Source: Brachybacterium tyrofermentans
GTDB lineage: Bacteria; Actinomycetota; Actinomycetes; Actinomycetales; Dermabacteraceae
Direction of reading: 5' to 3'
Assembly (NCBI RefSeq): GCF_014897585.1
Contig: NZ_JABUXW010000009.1
Coordinates: 1-64,000, forward strand
Length of the DNA: 64,000 bases
Positions 16,023 to 25,206 of this stretch are shown one piece after another. A program made the position numbers and the translations under genes. How positions within the stretch are numbered: position 1 is the stretch's first letter; each line of letters begins with the position of its first letter. The notes under the pieces are model-generated. The model had not been told where the DNA came from and made no database searches. It saw only the letters and a program-made list of their open reading frames with translations.

Positions 16023-17279
16023 ATGTCCTCGCACCCTGTTCCTGCCGCGCCGACTCCCGGCTCCTCGGCTCCGCCGTCCCCGGCCCCCACCCCACCCGGC
16101 GCCTCGCCGCGCCTGCACCATCTCGACGCGCTGCGCGGTGGGGCGCTCCTGCTCGGGGTGCTCCTGCACGCGCTGATGCCCTTCCTGCCCGGCGGGTACT
16201 GGCTGGTCGACGACATCCACGAGTCCGGCGTCGCCCTCGGCGCGGTCGGCGTGATCCATCTGTTCCGGATGGTCCTGTTCATGATGCTCGCGGGGTACTT
16301 CGGGCACATGGTGCTGCATCGACGGGGCGCGGGGTCCTATGTGCGCGATCGGCTGCTGCGCATCGGGCTCCCGCTCCCCACTCTCGGGCCGGTCCTGTTC
16401 GTGCTGATGGTCGGTGCCTTGGTCCTCAACGGCGTGATGCGTGATCTCGGGCCGGCCTCCGCCCCACCGGTCGATCCGGGCGCCCCGACCGGCTTCCTCG
16501 CCCTGCCCACGATGCACCTGTGGTTCCTGCTGCTCCTGGTGGAGATCGCGCTCGTGGTGGTGGCGGTGCGGGCCGTGCTGGTGCGGGTGCTGGGGGCCGA
16601 CCGGGCCGGGAGGCTCTCCGGCCGGATCAGCGATCTGCTCGCGTCCCGGGCGGGACTCCTCGTGGTCGCGGTGCCGTATGCGCTGGGGCTGATCGTGCAG
16701 GGCGGCGGCATGGCGAGCATCACCGAGCCGTACACGCTGGTCCCCGTGGCCGGCGCGAGCATCGCCTACAGCGGCGCCTTCCTGGCCGGATGGTTCCTGC
16801 GCTCCCGGCCGGATGCGCTGACCCGCGTGGAACGCCGATGGGTGCTCCACCTGGGCATCGCCCTGGTCCTCACCCCGGTGACGCTCCTGCTGTCGCCGAT
16901 GCTGCCCGGGGCCGTCGTGGCCATCAGCGCGGCGCTCGCCGGCTGGGCGTGGGTCTACGGGCTCCTGGGACTGTGCGCGCGCCTGGTGCGTCGCGAGATC
17001 CCGTGGGTGCGCTACCTCGCAGATTCCTCCTACTGGGTCTATCTCCTGCACTTCCCGCTGCTGCTGCTGGCGGCGGTGCCGCTCGCCGATCTGGGGCTGC
17101 CCGTGCTCGTCAAGCTGGTGCTCACCCTCGGGGTCGTGATGGCGGTGCTGCTGCTGAGCTACGACCTGATGGTGCGCCCCAGCTGGATCGGGAAGTGGTT
17201 GAACGGGCACCGTCGGCCGTCGGCCCTCCTCGCCCGTCGGGGCAGCCGGCGCACCCGGCGCGAGCCCTCCGTCGCCTGA
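16023..17279 (+). CDS. Membrane acyltransferase, acyltransferase-3 (OpgC-like) family
   Basis: Integral membrane O-acyltransferase of 418 residues with about ten hydrophobic segments. The N-terminal LHHLDALRGGALLLGVLLHA carries the family's conserved Arg and the His of the first helices. SSYWVYLLHFPLLL near the C-terminus is also characteristic. Such enzymes modify glucans, exopolysaccharides or peptidoglycan-linked sugars outside the membrane; which one is unknown here. A Pro/Ala/Ser-rich 28-residue leader precedes the first helix, and the C-terminus is Arg-rich. TAGCGT lies seven bases upstream of the ATG with no Shine-Dalgarno, suggesting a leaderless mRNA. It is divergent from the sensor kinase. 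Confidence 0.88.
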   Translation: MSSHPVPAAPTPGSSAPPSPAPTPPGASPRLHHLDALRGGALLLGVLLHALMPFLPGGYWLVDDIHESGVALGAVGVIHLFRMVLFMMLAGYFGHMVLHRRGAGSYVRDRLLRIGLPLPTLGPVLFVLMVGALVLNGVMRDLGPASAPPVDPGAPTGFLALPTMHLWFLLLLVEIALVVVAVRAVLVRVLGADRAGRLSGRISDLLASRAGLLVVAVPYALGLIVQGGGMASITEPYTLVPVAGASIAYSGAFLAGWFLRSRPDALTRVERRWVLHLGIALVLTPVTLLLSPMLPGAVVAISAALAGWAWVYGLLGLCARLVRREIPWVRYLADSSYWVYLLHFPLLLLAAVPLADLGLPVLVKLVLTLGVVMAVLLLSYDLMVRPSWIGKWLNGHRRPSALLARRGSRRTRREPSVA

Positions 17280-17294
17280 GTCGACCGGCATGAC

Positions 17295-17326
17295 GGCGGC
17301 GCCGATCCACCCGGATCGGCGCCGCC
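17295..17326. terminator. Bidirectional terminator between the acyltransferase and the ABC operon
   Basis: A perfect 14 bp stem GGCGGCGCCGATCC/GGATCGGCGCCGCC with loop ACCC (17309-17312) separates two converging transcription units. It serves both strands. Confidence 0.8.
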
Positions 17327-17333
17327 CGGCGGA

Positions 17334-18221
17334 TCAGCCCTTGACGCCGCCGGCGGCCGCGAAGCCCTTGCCCAGGTTGCGGCCCAGGAACAGGTAGAGG
17401 GCGACGACCGGCAGCGAGTAGAAGATCGAGAAGGCCGCGAGCTGGCCGTAGGCGACCTGCCCGTACTGCGAGGAGAAGGTGTACAGCGTGACCGCCGCCG
17501 GCAGGTTCTCCGGGCTCAGCAGCAGCATGAACGGGACGAAGAAGTTGCCCCACATGCTCACGAACGTGAAGATCGTGGCGACGGCGAGGCCCGAGCGCAT
17601 CAGCGGGATCACCACGGACCACAGGGCACGCAGCACTCCGGCGCCCTCGGTCCAGGCGGACTCCTCGATCTCGATCGGCACGCCGTCCATGAACCCCTTG
17701 GTCAGGAAGATCGCGTAGGGCAGCGAGCTGGCCCCCAGGAACAGGATCGCCCCGAACATCGAGTCGATGAGGTTCACCTGCACGAACAGCGAGTACACCG
17801 GGATCATGATCGCGGTGATCGGCAGGCCGGTGGAGAAGATGATCGTCAGCAGCAGCGAGCGCTTGGCCCTGAAGCGGAACCGGGACATCGGGTAGGCGCA
17901 CAGGATCGCCGCGCACATCGTCACCACGGTCGCGCCGCCGCACAGGATCAGCGAGTTCAGCAGGGGCCGGAAGGTGGTCTCCGCGTTCCAGATCGCGGAG
18001 AAGTTGCCCAGGCTCCAGCGGTCGGGCCAGGCCACGGACAGCGAAGCCTCGGTGTCGAAGGACGCCAGCACGACCCACAGCAGCGGAACCAGGAACGCGA
18101 GACCGATGACGATCATCACCACGGTGCTGGCGACATGGGCGCTGCGGGCTCGGGAGCCCTGCTTGGACACCTTCGCAGTGGGTGCATCGCCCTGCGGGCG
18201 GGTACGGGTGGTCGCGCTCAT
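17334..18221 (-). CDS. Carbohydrate ABC transporter permease, MalG type
   Basis: Inner-membrane permease of 295 residues with six predicted helices and the EAA loop ESAWTEGAGVLRALWSVVIP, which docks onto the transport ATPase. The C-terminal position in a three-gene operon and the sequence pattern (YPMSRFRF, NSLILCGG) place it in the CUT1 sugar group. The start overlaps the stop of the MalF-type gene by four bases. Together with the preceding two genes it forms the membrane channel and binding protein of one importer. No ATPase gene is present, so a shared MsiK-like ATPase encoded elsewhere is expected. Confidence 0.93.
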   Translation of the reverse strand: MSATTRTRPQGDAPTAKVSKQGSRARSAHVASTVVMIVIGLAFLVPLLWVVLASFDTEASLSVAWPDRWSLGNFSAIWNAETTFRPLLNSLILCGGATVVTMCAAILCAYPMSRFRFRAKRSLLLTIIFSTGLPITAIMIPVYSLFVQVNLIDSMFGAILFLGASSLPYAIFLTKGFMDGVPIEIEESAWTEGAGVLRALWSVVIPLMRSGLAVATIFTFVSMWGNFFVPFMLLLSPENLPAAVTLYTFSSQYGQVAYGQLAAFSIFYSLPVVALYLFLGRNLGKGFAAAGGVKG

Positions 18222-19159
18222 CGCTTGTCCTCCTCGGGCAGCAGGCGCAGGTACACCAGCGAGGCGACGGCCCCGATCAGGAGCAGCAGCAGGGCCACGG
18301 CGGTGCCGTACCCGAGCTGTCCGTAGGAGAACGCCTGCTCGTACATGTACAGGGGCAGGGTCTGGCTCTGTCGGGCCGGACCACCGCCGGTCATGATGAA
18401 GATGAGCCCGAAGACGGAGAGGGTCTGGAGGGTGGTCAGCATCAGGTTGGTCGCGATCGCCGGGCGCATCAGCGGCAGGGTCACGGAGACGAAGCGGCGC
18501 ACGGGGCCGGCGCCGTCCAGGGCCGCCGACTCGTAGATGTCGCCGGGCACCGAGCTCAGGGCCGCCGAGTAGACCAGCATCGAGAAGGCTGTGCCGCGCC
18601 AGATGTTCGCGAAGGAGACCGCGATGATCGGGGCCGTGAAGAGCATGTCCTGACCGGGCAGACCGATCGAGGTGAGGATCGTGTTGAGGCTGCCCTCGGC
18701 CGCGAAGAACGTGTACAGCAGGTAACCGGCCACGACCTCCGGGAGGATCCAGGCGGCGATCACCACCGAGGTGACCACGAAGGTGATGATCCGGTTGGCG
18801 CGCTCCATGAGCTGCGCCAGCAGCATGCCCATCACGTTCTGGCCGATCACGGCGGAGACCACGGTGAAGATCAGCGTCAGGGCGACGGAGTTCCAGAAGT
18901 CGGCGTCGGTGAAGGCGTCGACGAAGTTGTCGAAGCCCACGAAGCTGGTCTCGGAGGCGCCGTCGCCGCGGATGGCGCTGTCGGTGAAGGCGAGGTACAG
19001 CGAGTAGATGATCGGGCCGAGCATGAAGCCGACCAGCAGCACCCCGGCAGGCACCATCGGCAGGGCCCGGGAGAGGGTGAGCCCGTCACCCAGCGTGCCG
19101 TGACGTCGGCGCGGGGCCGGGGCGGTGCGCCCGGGAACAGGTGGGGCGTCGGTGGTCAT
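18218..19159 (-). CDS. Carbohydrate ABC transporter permease, MalF type
   Basis: Permease of 313 residues and partner of the MalG-type protein. A charged N-terminal tail is followed by six helices. The EAA loop is ESAALDGAGPVRRFVSVTLP. The ATG at 19159 overlaps the stop of the binding-protein gene (ATGA), which fixes the start even though the frame is open much further upstream. It follows the binding-protein gene and precedes the second permease, the standard order of CUT1 sugar importers. Confidence 0.93.
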   Translation of the reverse strand: MTTDAPPVPGRTAPAPRRRHGTLGDGLTLSRALPMVPAGVLLVGFMLGPIIYSLYLAFTDSAIRGDGASETSFVGFDNFVDAFTDADFWNSVALTLIFTVVSAVIGQNVMGMLLAQLMERANRIITFVVTSVVIAAWILPEVVAGYLLYTFFAAEGSLNTILTSIGLPGQDMLFTAPIIAVSFANIWRGTAFSMLVYSAALSSVPGDIYESAALDGAGPVRRFVSVTLPLMRPAIATNLMLTTLQTLSVFGLIFIMTGGGPARQSQTLPLYMYEQAFSYGQLGYGTAVALLLLLIGAVASLVYLRLLPEEDKR

Positions 19160-20550
19160 GCGGAGGCCTCCTGCACGTTCTCGGGGCCGACGATGTCGGT
19201 GACTGTGGCGTCGTAGGCGGCGGCTGCGGCGTCCGGGCTGGTCCCGGTCATGACCGCCTCCATCGCCTCCTGGATCGCGGAGGACACCTCGGGATAGGCC
19301 GGCAGGGCCGGACGGTAGTAGGCGGTCTCCAGCAGATCCGTGAAGTACTCGACCGCCGGGGAGTAGCTGAGGTACTCCTCCTTGTCCGCGACGTCGGCGC
19401 GCACCGTGATGTGGTTGTCGGCGATCGCGTACTGCACGAGGGTCTGCGTGGAGACGAGCTTCTCGAGGAAGCGGTAGGCCACGTCCCGGTCGGTGACGTA
19501 CTCGGGGATCGACAGTCCCCAGCCGCCGGCCAGAGTGATCGTGCCGGTCCCGCCGCCGTCCTGCGTGGGCATGTCCGCCAGGCCGACCACATCGGGCCAC
19601 TCGGGCCAGGGGCGGGCCGCCGTCTCCGTCCAGTTCTGCGAGATCCAGGAGCCGTCCACGAGCATCCCGAGCTTGCCGTCGGGCAGCAGCGAGGAGTAGA
19701 TGGTCTCGGAGATGTTGGGGTCGAGGTGCTGACCGAGGGTCGCCGTGAGCTCTTCGTCGAAGAGGGTCTTGAGGAAGGTCAGGGAGTCCACGAATCCGGG
19801 GCTGCCCAGGATCCACTTCTTGGTCTCGGCGTCGTACAGCCCGCTCCCATCCCCGGTTCCGTACAGGAGCATCTCGAAGCCCTGCATCGAGGCCTTCTCC
19901 CCCTGCGGCGTGCCGGCGAAGAGGAAGAACGGGATCGCCTCGCTGTCGGAGTCGCGGATCGCGCGCGCCGCTTCGAGGATGTCCTCCCAGCTCCCCGGCT
20001 GCCAGTCCGGCGGCAGGCCCGCCTGCTCGAAGACGTCGCGGTGGAACCAGATCGCCCGGGTGTCCGTGGTGATGGGGACGCCGTAGGCCTCGCCGTCCTC
20101 ACTGGTGACGGCCTTCTTCGATGCCTCCGCGATGTCGTCCCAGTGCTCGAATCCCTCGACCAGGTCGGTGATCGGCTGCAGATAGTCCGCCCCGACGTCG
20201 GAGAGCAGGATGAAGGAGTCCTCGTACACGAGGTCGGGGCTGGTGCGGGGTGAGCTCATGAGCAGCTCGTTCTTGGTGAAGTAGTCGTTCTCGGAGGCGA
20301 CGATCGGCACCAGCTCGACCGTGAGCTCCGGGTTCTCGGCGGAGAACTCCTGTGCGGCAGTGGTGATCCATTCCTGCTTGATCGTGCCGGAGCCGAACTG
20401 CTGGAAGGCGATCCGGATCGAGTTCGGATCTCGCGAGCTGCCGGAGCATCCGGCCAGGGCGGTCAGCGGGAGAACGGCGGCCGCGCCCGCGGTGAAGCGC
20501 AGGAACGTGCGGCGGTCGGTCAGGGGCGGGTGGTGCGGTCGTGGGGGCAC
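19156..20550 (-). CDS. Extracellular sugar-binding lipoprotein of an ABC importer
   Basis: Solute-binding protein (family 1, MalE-like) of 464 residues. The N-terminus has a twin-arginine motif (TDRRTFLRF), a hydrophobic stretch and the lipobox LAGC, so it is probably exported folded by Tat and lipid-anchored. The binding fold follows (residues about 40-460), with typical GKLGMLVDGSW. The GTG at 20550 is chosen because AAGAGG lies five bases upstream; a GTG at 20577 is possible but has no ribosome binding site. First gene of the importer operon. The ligand is most likely an oligosaccharide or glycoside but cannot be read from sequence, and no sugar hydrolase gene is adjacent. Confidence 0.92.
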   Translation of the reverse strand: MPPRPHHPPLTDRRTFLRFTAGAAAVLPLTALAGCSGSSRDPNSIRIAFQQFGSGTIKQEWITTAAQEFSAENPELTVELVPIVASENDYFTKNELLMSSPRTSPDLVYEDSFILLSDVGADYLQPITDLVEGFEHWDDIAEASKKAVTSEDGEAYGVPITTDTRAIWFHRDVFEQAGLPPDWQPGSWEDILEAARAIRDSDSEAIPFFLFAGTPQGEKASMQGFEMLLYGTGDGSGLYDAETKKWILGSPGFVDSLTFLKTLFDEELTATLGQHLDPNISETIYSSLLPDGKLGMLVDGSWISQNWTETAARPWPEWPDVVGLADMPTQDGGGTGTITLAGGWGLSIPEYVTDRDVAYRFLEKLVSTQTLVQYAIADNHITVRADVADKEEYLSYSPAVEYFTDLLETAYYRPALPAYPEVSSAIQEAMEAVMTGTSPDAAAAAYDATVTDIVGPENVQEASA

Positions 20551-20585
20551 GGGGACCTCTTCGTCGTGGTCGATCACGAGCAGAG

Positions 20586-20613
20586 ACCCTATACGGTGCG
20601 GCGCACATCACAA
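20586..20613 (-). promoter_or_regulatory. Promoter of the sugar ABC operon with embedded palindrome
   Basis: On the minus strand TTGTGA (20608-20613) and TAGGGT (20586-20591) are separated by 16 bases, about 40 bases before the GTG start. The perfect palindrome GTGCG-G-CGCAC (20596-20606) fills the spacer. An operator in the spacer would suit a repressor responding to the transported sugar; no regulator gene is adjacent. Confidence 0.45.
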
Positions 20614-20644
20614 GTCCGGAGCCAGGGCGTGGACAACCGCTCGG

Positions 20645-21301
20645 TCAGGGACGCTGGCGGGCCCGTCCCACACCCTGCGCCTGCTCAGCGTCGGAATACC
20701 GCATCCCGACCGGCACCTCGGCGAGCTCGAACCAGCGGGCGGCGTGGGGCAGCAGGCGCACATCGTGCCAGGGCAGCTCGAAGCCCGGATCCTGCCACAG
20801 CGTGAGGGCGATATCAGCCCGGCGTCCCGCGGCGACGAGCACCAGACGGCGCAGGCGGGACAGCGGGTGGGCGGAGGCGCGAGCCGTCGGGGGGATCGCG
20901 ACCACTCCGCCGAGATCGAGGGGCCAGACCGTCTCGCCCCAGTGCAGCTGAGCCTGCTCGCCGTCGCCGGCGATCACCGCAGGCGGGCGGAGATCCACGG
21001 CACCGACGCGGACCGGGGCGAGGGGCGTGCCCCGGTCGAGGACCTCCCGCTGGACCCAGGCGCCGGGGAGCACGAGCCGTCCGTCGACCGAGACATCGAC
21101 CAGCAGGGAATCGGCGAAGGGAAGCAGCGGCGTCCCGAGGCGCCCGGCACGGGCCATGTCCCGGCGGGGCGCGGCGATCACCCGGACGACGGCCAGGTCT
21201 CCCGGGGCGTCGGTCAGCGGGATGGTCACGCGGGTGCCGGGCAGGGGGTCGGACGGTCCGCCCCGGTCGCGCGGACGGGACGGTGGGGAGAGCGGGGTCA
21301 T
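20645..21301 (-). CDS. Protein of unknown function, translationally coupled to a Nudix hydrolase
   Basis: 218 residues, soluble, with no signal peptide, membrane segment or motif that I recognise. After a Pro/Arg-rich start there is a mostly beta-like sequence (VTIPLTDAP, LAVVRVIAAPRR, LLVDVSVDGRLVLPG) and a later segment with several tryptophans (LHWGETVWPLD, LTLWQDPGFELPWHDV). The ATG at 21301 overlaps the Nudix stop by four bases, so the two are probably made together. Codon use is like its neighbours. Function is unknown. Confidence 0.75.
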   Translation of the reverse strand: MTPLSPPSRPRDRGGPSDPLPGTRVTIPLTDAPGDLAVVRVIAAPRRDMARAGRLGTPLLPFADSLLVDVSVDGRLVLPGAWVQREVLDRGTPLAPVRVGAVDLRPPAVIAGDGEQAQLHWGETVWPLDLGGVVAIPPTARASAHPLSRLRRLVLVAAGRRADIALTLWQDPGFELPWHDVRLLPHAARWFELAEVPVGMRYSDAEQAQGVGRARQRP

Positions 21302-21771
21302 CGACGGAACCGGGCCTCGGGCCGGTCGGCCCGGATGAGCTCGAGCTGCTCGAGGAACCGGTCGTTCATCGGGGGCGGCGCATCGATCGGGAACCACTGC
21401 GCCTGGGTGTTCTCGCCGTCGGCCGGGTACGGCTCTCCCCCGTCGTGCTCGCACAGGAAGCACAGATCGAGGTACTGCGCGACGTCGCCGTTGGCGTAGG
21501 TGATCGGCGCATGCGTGCGCACGTCGACGAGGCGCAGCGCCGTGCAGTCGACACCGGCCTCCTCGGCGACCTCACGGACCGCAGCGGTGGCCGGCTCCTC
21601 GCCGGGGTCGATGATGCCGGTGACCGGGGTCCAGGCACCGGTGTCGGCGCGACGCACGGCGAGCATCCGGGTGCGAGCGGGATCGAGCACGAACGCGGTG
21701 ACCCCGGACAGCCAGAGCGGGGCGTGGCCGACGTGCTCCCGGAGGGCGAGCACGAACTCGGGCGTGGCCAT
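21298..21771 (-). CDS. Nudix hydrolase
   Basis: 157-residue hydrolase of nucleoside-diphosphate-linked compounds. The Nudix box is complete: GIIDPGEEPATAAV followed by REVAEEAGV, with the metal-binding REVAEE glutamates. Upstream TGAWTPVTG and downstream YLDLCFLCEH form the usual sheet. The substrate is not predictable; relatives include 8-oxo-dGTP and ADP-ribose hydrolases. The ATG at 21771 has a very strong AGAAGGAGG. First of a two-gene unit with the unknown protein. Confidence 0.93.
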   Translation of the reverse strand: MATPEFVLALREHVGHAPLWLSGVTAFVLDPARTRMLAVRRADTGAWTPVTGIIDPGEEPATAAVREVAEEAGVDCTALRLVDVRTHAPITYANGDVAQYLDLCFLCEHDGGEPYPADGENTQAQWFPIDAPPPMNDRFLEQLELIRADRPEARFRR

Positions 21772-21806
21772 GGTCCTCCTTCTGCGAGGGGTGGATGCTG
21801 TACGGG

Positions 21807-22097
21807 TCAGCCGCCCAGGATGACAGGCAGGAACGCGAGGCCGAACGCCAAGACCATGAACACGACATAGGCGAGGGCGATCAGGAGCCCCACGCCGAGG
21901 AGCACCCAGAAGATGATCCAGCCGACCTTGTTCATCTGCTGGGCCTGCCGCGGGTCCGCGTTCAGCTGCACGAGGGCGATGATCCCGAAGATCGCCGGGA
22001 TGGTCCCTCCGCAGAGGAATCCGACGACGATCAACCAGATCGCGCTGGTCTGGATGGATCCCCGATCGGGGGAATATTCCTGGGGCGGATAGCTCAT
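21807..22097 (-). CDS. Small two-helix membrane protein (CD225/DUF4190-like)
   Basis: 96 residues: a Tyr/Pro/Gln leader (SYPPQEYSPDRGSIQTSA), then a hydrophobic helix (about 20-43), a short polar loop with LNADPRQAQQMNKVGW, and a second long helix (about 55-93). This is the dispanin/CD225 or DUF4190 layout of small actinobacterial membrane proteins with no known activity. The ATG at 22097 follows GGAGGAG. It is downstream of another small Pro/Gln-rich membrane protein gene with a 32-base gap, so the two are probably co-transcribed. Confidence 0.8.
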   Translation of the reverse strand: MSYPPQEYSPDRGSIQTSAIWLIVVGFLCGGTIPAIFGIIALVQLNADPRQAQQMNKVGWIIFWVLLGVGLLIALAYVVFMVLAFGLAFLPVILGG

Positions 22098-22129
22098 CGT
22101 GCTCCTCCGGCGGCGTGGTCGATCACGGG

Positions 22130-22810
22130 TCAGTCGGTGAGCGGACGACCGCGGGCGTCACGCTCGAAGGTGGGCGACTTCGCGAGCACCATGATGCCCT
22201 CGATGATGCCCCACCACGCACCGAACCCGCAGGTGATCAGGGTGACGAGGATCTGGACGATCCCGATGGTGGTGTAGCCCAGCAGGAAGCGGTGCACACC
22301 GAAGCCGCCGAGGAAGATGCCGAGCAGGCCGACCACGAGGCGGCTCTGCGCCTGGGGATCGTGCGGGGCCCCCATCGGGGCCGGCTGGCCGCCCTGCGGG
22401 CCACTCTGCGGACCGTATCCGGCGGCGCCGGGCTGTCCGAAGGGATCTGCGCCCGACGGGACGGGCCCACCGGCCGGGGTCCAGTTCTGCTGGCCCGCAC
22501 CGGACGCCTGGCCGTACGGGTCCGACGCCGACGCGCCCGATCCCTGGCCGTACGGCTGCTGGGCCGCGGGCTGTCCGGCCTGCGGGGCACCGTAGGAGTT
22601 CTGCTGGCCGTACTGCTGATCGCCCTGTTCGCCACCGGGCGCGCCGTAGGGGTTCTGCTGACCGTCCTGCGGCTGCGCCCACGGGTCCTGTGCGGGCTGG
22701 GCATCCTGCGGGGCGGCCCACGGGTCCTGACCAGGGGTCCCCTGCCCCGCCTGCTGGGCGTCGTCGCCGCCCTGAGGCGTCCAGGGGCCGTTGTCGCTCG
22801 GGGTGCTCAT
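22130..22810 (-). CDS. TM2-domain membrane protein with Gln/Gly/Pro-rich tail
   Basis: 226 residues. The first 155 are low-complexity and rich in Gln, Gly, Pro, Ala and Tyr, with QNPYGAPGG-like units repeated. The last 70 are a TM2 domain: SRLVVGLLGIFLGGFGVHRF, then a second helix and a conserved basic end. TM2 proteins place two helices in the membrane; the disordered part would lie in the cytoplasm. The ATG at 22810 has TAGTCT six bases upstream and no Shine-Dalgarno, suggesting a leaderless mRNA. Role unknown; it pairs with the next small membrane protein. Confidence 0.86.
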   Translation of the reverse strand: MSTPSDNGPWTPQGGDDAQQAGQGTPGQDPWAAPQDAQPAQDPWAQPQDGQQNPYGAPGGEQGDQQYGQQNSYGAPQAGQPAAQQPYGQGSGASASDPYGQASGAGQQNWTPAGGPVPSGADPFGQPGAAGYGPQSGPQGGQPAPMGAPHDPQAQSRLVVGLLGIFLGGFGVHRFLLGYTTIGIVQILVTLITCGFGAWWGIIEGIMVLAKSPTFERDARGRPLTD

Positions 22811-22842
22811 GTCCCCAGACTACTGGCTCACCGGCCACCTCA

Positions 22843-22871
22843 GCACGCCGGGCCCGCCTGGCCCGGCGTGC
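22843..22871. terminator. Terminator after cmk-der
   Basis: A perfect 12 bp stem GCACGCCGGGCC/GGCCCGGCGTGC with a 5-base loop lies two bases beyond the cmk-der stop on the minus strand. It separates that gene from the TM2-protein gene. Confidence 0.8.
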
Positions 22872-22873
22872 GC

Positions 22874-25186
22874 TCAGCGGCGGCGCTTCTCGCGGATCCG
22901 CACACCGATCACGATCGGCGACCCGGTGAACTCGAAGTCCTCGCGCAGGCGGCGTTCGATGAATCGCCGGTACCCGTGCTCGAGGAACCCGCTCGCGAAG
23001 ATCACGAAGCGGGGCGGACGGGTGCGGGCCTGCGTCGCGAAGAGGATGCGGGACTGCTTGCCGCCGCGCAGGGGGTGCGGATGCGCCGCGACCAGGGTGC
23101 CCAGGAAGGCGTTGAGGCGCCCGGTGGGGATCCGGATGTCCCACGACTCCAGGGCACGCTCGATCGCGGGCACGAGACGGTCGGCGTGACGGCCCGTCTG
23201 GGCCGAGATGTTCACGCGCGGGGCCCAGGCCACGTGCGCGAGATCCTTCTCGATCTCCCATTCCAGCTGCTTGTGACGTTCCTCATCGATGAGGTCCCAC
23301 TTGTTGAACGCGAGCACGAGCGCACGGCCCGACTCCAGCACCATGTCGATGATCTTGAGGTCCTGGGCGGAGATGGGCTCCGAGGCCTCCAGCAGCACCA
23401 CGGCCACCTCGGCACGATCCAGGGCGGCCCGGGTGCGCAGCGAGGCGTAGTAGTCCGCTCCCTGCGACTGCAGGACGCGCCGACGGATCCCGGCGGTGTC
23501 CACGAAGGTCCAGTCCTTGCCGGCGAGGGTGATCCTCTCGTCGACCGGATCGCGGGTGGTGCCGGCCTCGTCGTCGACGACGACGCGCTGCTCCTTGGCC
23601 AGGCGGTTCAGCAGGGAGGACTTGCCCACGTTGGGCCGACCCACCAGCGCGACGCGTCGCGGCCCGTTGTCGACCGGGGCGCCCCGTCCCTCCTCCGGCA
23701 TCGCCGCGAGCATCGCGTCCAGCAGGTCGCCGGAGCCGCGCCCGTGGAGGGCGGAGACGGGGAACGGCTCGCCGAGGCCGAGGTTCCACAGTCCTGCGGC
23801 CTCGAGCTCTCCGCGCTGGTCGTCGACCTTGTTGGCGACCAGCACCACCGGGCACTTGGCCGTGCGCAGCACCTTGAGGAGCTGCTCGTCGGTCGTGGTG
23901 ATGCCGACGTTCGCATCGACGATGAACATCACGACGTCGGCCAGGGAGATGGCGACCTCCGCCTGCTCGGCGACGCGATAGGCCATGCCCTGGACACGGT
24001 CCTCCCAGCCGCCGGTGTCCACGAGCCAGAAGTCCTTGCCGGCCCACTCCGCCTCGTAGAACACGCGGTCGCGGGTGACGCCGGGGCGGTCCTCGACCAC
24101 GGCCTCACGGCGACCGAGGATCCTGTTGACCAGGGTCGACTTGCCGACGTTGGGGCGGCCGACGACCGCGACGACCGGCAGGTTGCGCTGCACGGAGGGA
24201 CGGGGGTCGTCGGCGTCCTCGCCCTCGAGCAGGGCCAGGTCCTCCTCGTCCAGGTCGTAGCCGGAGAGCCCAGCGCGCAGTGCGGACTCGACGTCCTCGT
24301 CGGACGGTCCGTCGGAGTCCGTCGAGCCAGTCGAGTCGGTCGAGCCGGTGGAGTCGTGCGCGTCGTCGGCACCGGTCGAGCCGCCGAGGCCGGCGACGGG
24401 CTCAGCGGCGCGCGGGCCGGGCTCGGGCGCGCCGTGGAGGGCGCTCTCCTCGGCCTCCTCGGCCTCCGCCACCAGCATGAGCACGCGCTCGACGACGTCC
24501 GGGATGTCCAGGCCGGTGGTGTCGACCGTGTGCACGCCCTCGGCGGCGGTCAGGAACTCCGAGACGGTGGAGTCGTCGCGGTCCCGGCGCAGCACCTGGT
24601 CAGCCATGGCGGCGCGGGTCTCCTCGGAGTCCTCGAGGTCGAGCTCGCTGGCCCGACGTCTCATCCGCTCCTGGTCGGACGCGGTCAGCAGGACGCGCAC
24701 CTGGGCGTCGGGGGCGACCACCGTCGTGATGTCGCGGCCCTCGGCGACGCAGAATCCGCGCTCGGCCGCGGTCGCGAACAGGACCTCGCGCTGTCGGCGC
24801 TGGAGGATCGCGCGCACCAGGGTGTTCGTGGCGACGGCGCTGACCTGCTCGGAGATCCGCTGCGTGCGGATCTCGGTCGTGATGTCGGTGCCGCCGACGA
24901 CGACCGTCGCGCCCTCCGGGTCGGTGCCCAGGTCCAGGTCCAGGGAGTCGGCGACCGCCGCGACGGAGTCCCGATCCGCAAGGTCGATGCCCTGCTCGAG
25001 GCAGGTCCAGGCGACGGCGCGGTACATCGCACCGGTGTCGAGGATCCCGCCGTCGAGGGCCTCGGCGAGAAGGCGGGAGACGGTCGACTTGCCGGAGCCG
25101 GCCGGGCCGTCGATCGCGATGGTGATGCCGGCCCCGGGCTCCGGGCTCGCGAGGGCGGAGGGGTCGTGCGGCGCGCTGGTGTGCAT
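22874..25186 (-). CDS. cmk-der: Fused cytidylate kinase and ribosome-assembly GTPase Der
   Basis: 770-residue bifunctional protein. Residues about 20-245 are cytidylate kinase ([16 protein letters not shown]-loop), making CDP and dCDP from CMP and dCMP. Residues about 245-325 are a Ser/Thr/Asp/Glu-rich linker with STGSTDS repeats. The rest is Der (EngA), with two G domains ([10 protein letters not shown] and [14 protein letters not shown] and NKWD) and a KH-like end, needed for 50S subunit assembly. The fusion is known in actinobacteria. ATG 25186 has TATCCT exactly six bases upstream, so besides read-through from tyrA it may have its own leaderless promoter. Confidence 0.96.
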   Translation of the reverse strand: MHTSAPHDPSALASPEPGAGITIAIDGPAGSGKSTVSRLLAEALDGGILDTGAMYRAVAWTCLEQGIDLADRDSVAAVADSLDLDLGTDPEGATVVVGGTDITTEIRTQRISEQVSAVATNTLVRAILQRRQREVLFATAAERGFCVAEGRDITTVVAPDAQVRVLLTASDQERMRRRASELDLEDSEETRAAMADQVLRRDRDDSTVSEFLTAAEGVHTVDTTGLDIPDVVERVLMLVAEAEEAEESALHGAPEPGPRAAEPVAGLGGSTGADDAHDSTGSTDSTGSTDSDGPSDEDVESALRAGLSGYDLDEEDLALLEGEDADDPRPSVQRNLPVVAVVGRPNVGKSTLVNRILGRREAVVEDRPGVTRDRVFYEAEWAGKDFWLVDTGGWEDRVQGMAYRVAEQAEVAISLADVVMFIVDANVGITTTDEQLLKVLRTAKCPVVLVANKVDDQRGELEAAGLWNLGLGEPFPVSALHGRGSGDLLDAMLAAMPEEGRGAPVDNGPRRVALVGRPNVGKSSLLNRLAKEQRVVVDDEAGTTRDPVDERITLAGKDWTFVDTAGIRRRVLQSQGADYYASLRTRAALDRAEVAVVLLEASEPISAQDLKIIDMVLESGRALVLAFNKWDLIDEERHKQLEWEIEKDLAHVAWAPRVNISAQTGRHADRLVPAIERALESWDIRIPTGRLNAFLGTLVAAHPHPLRGGKQSRILFATQARTRPPRFVIFASGFLEHGYRRFIERRLREDFEFTGSPIVIGVRIREKRRR

Positions 25187-25206
25187 CCCCCAAGGATAGG
25201 GGTCGC

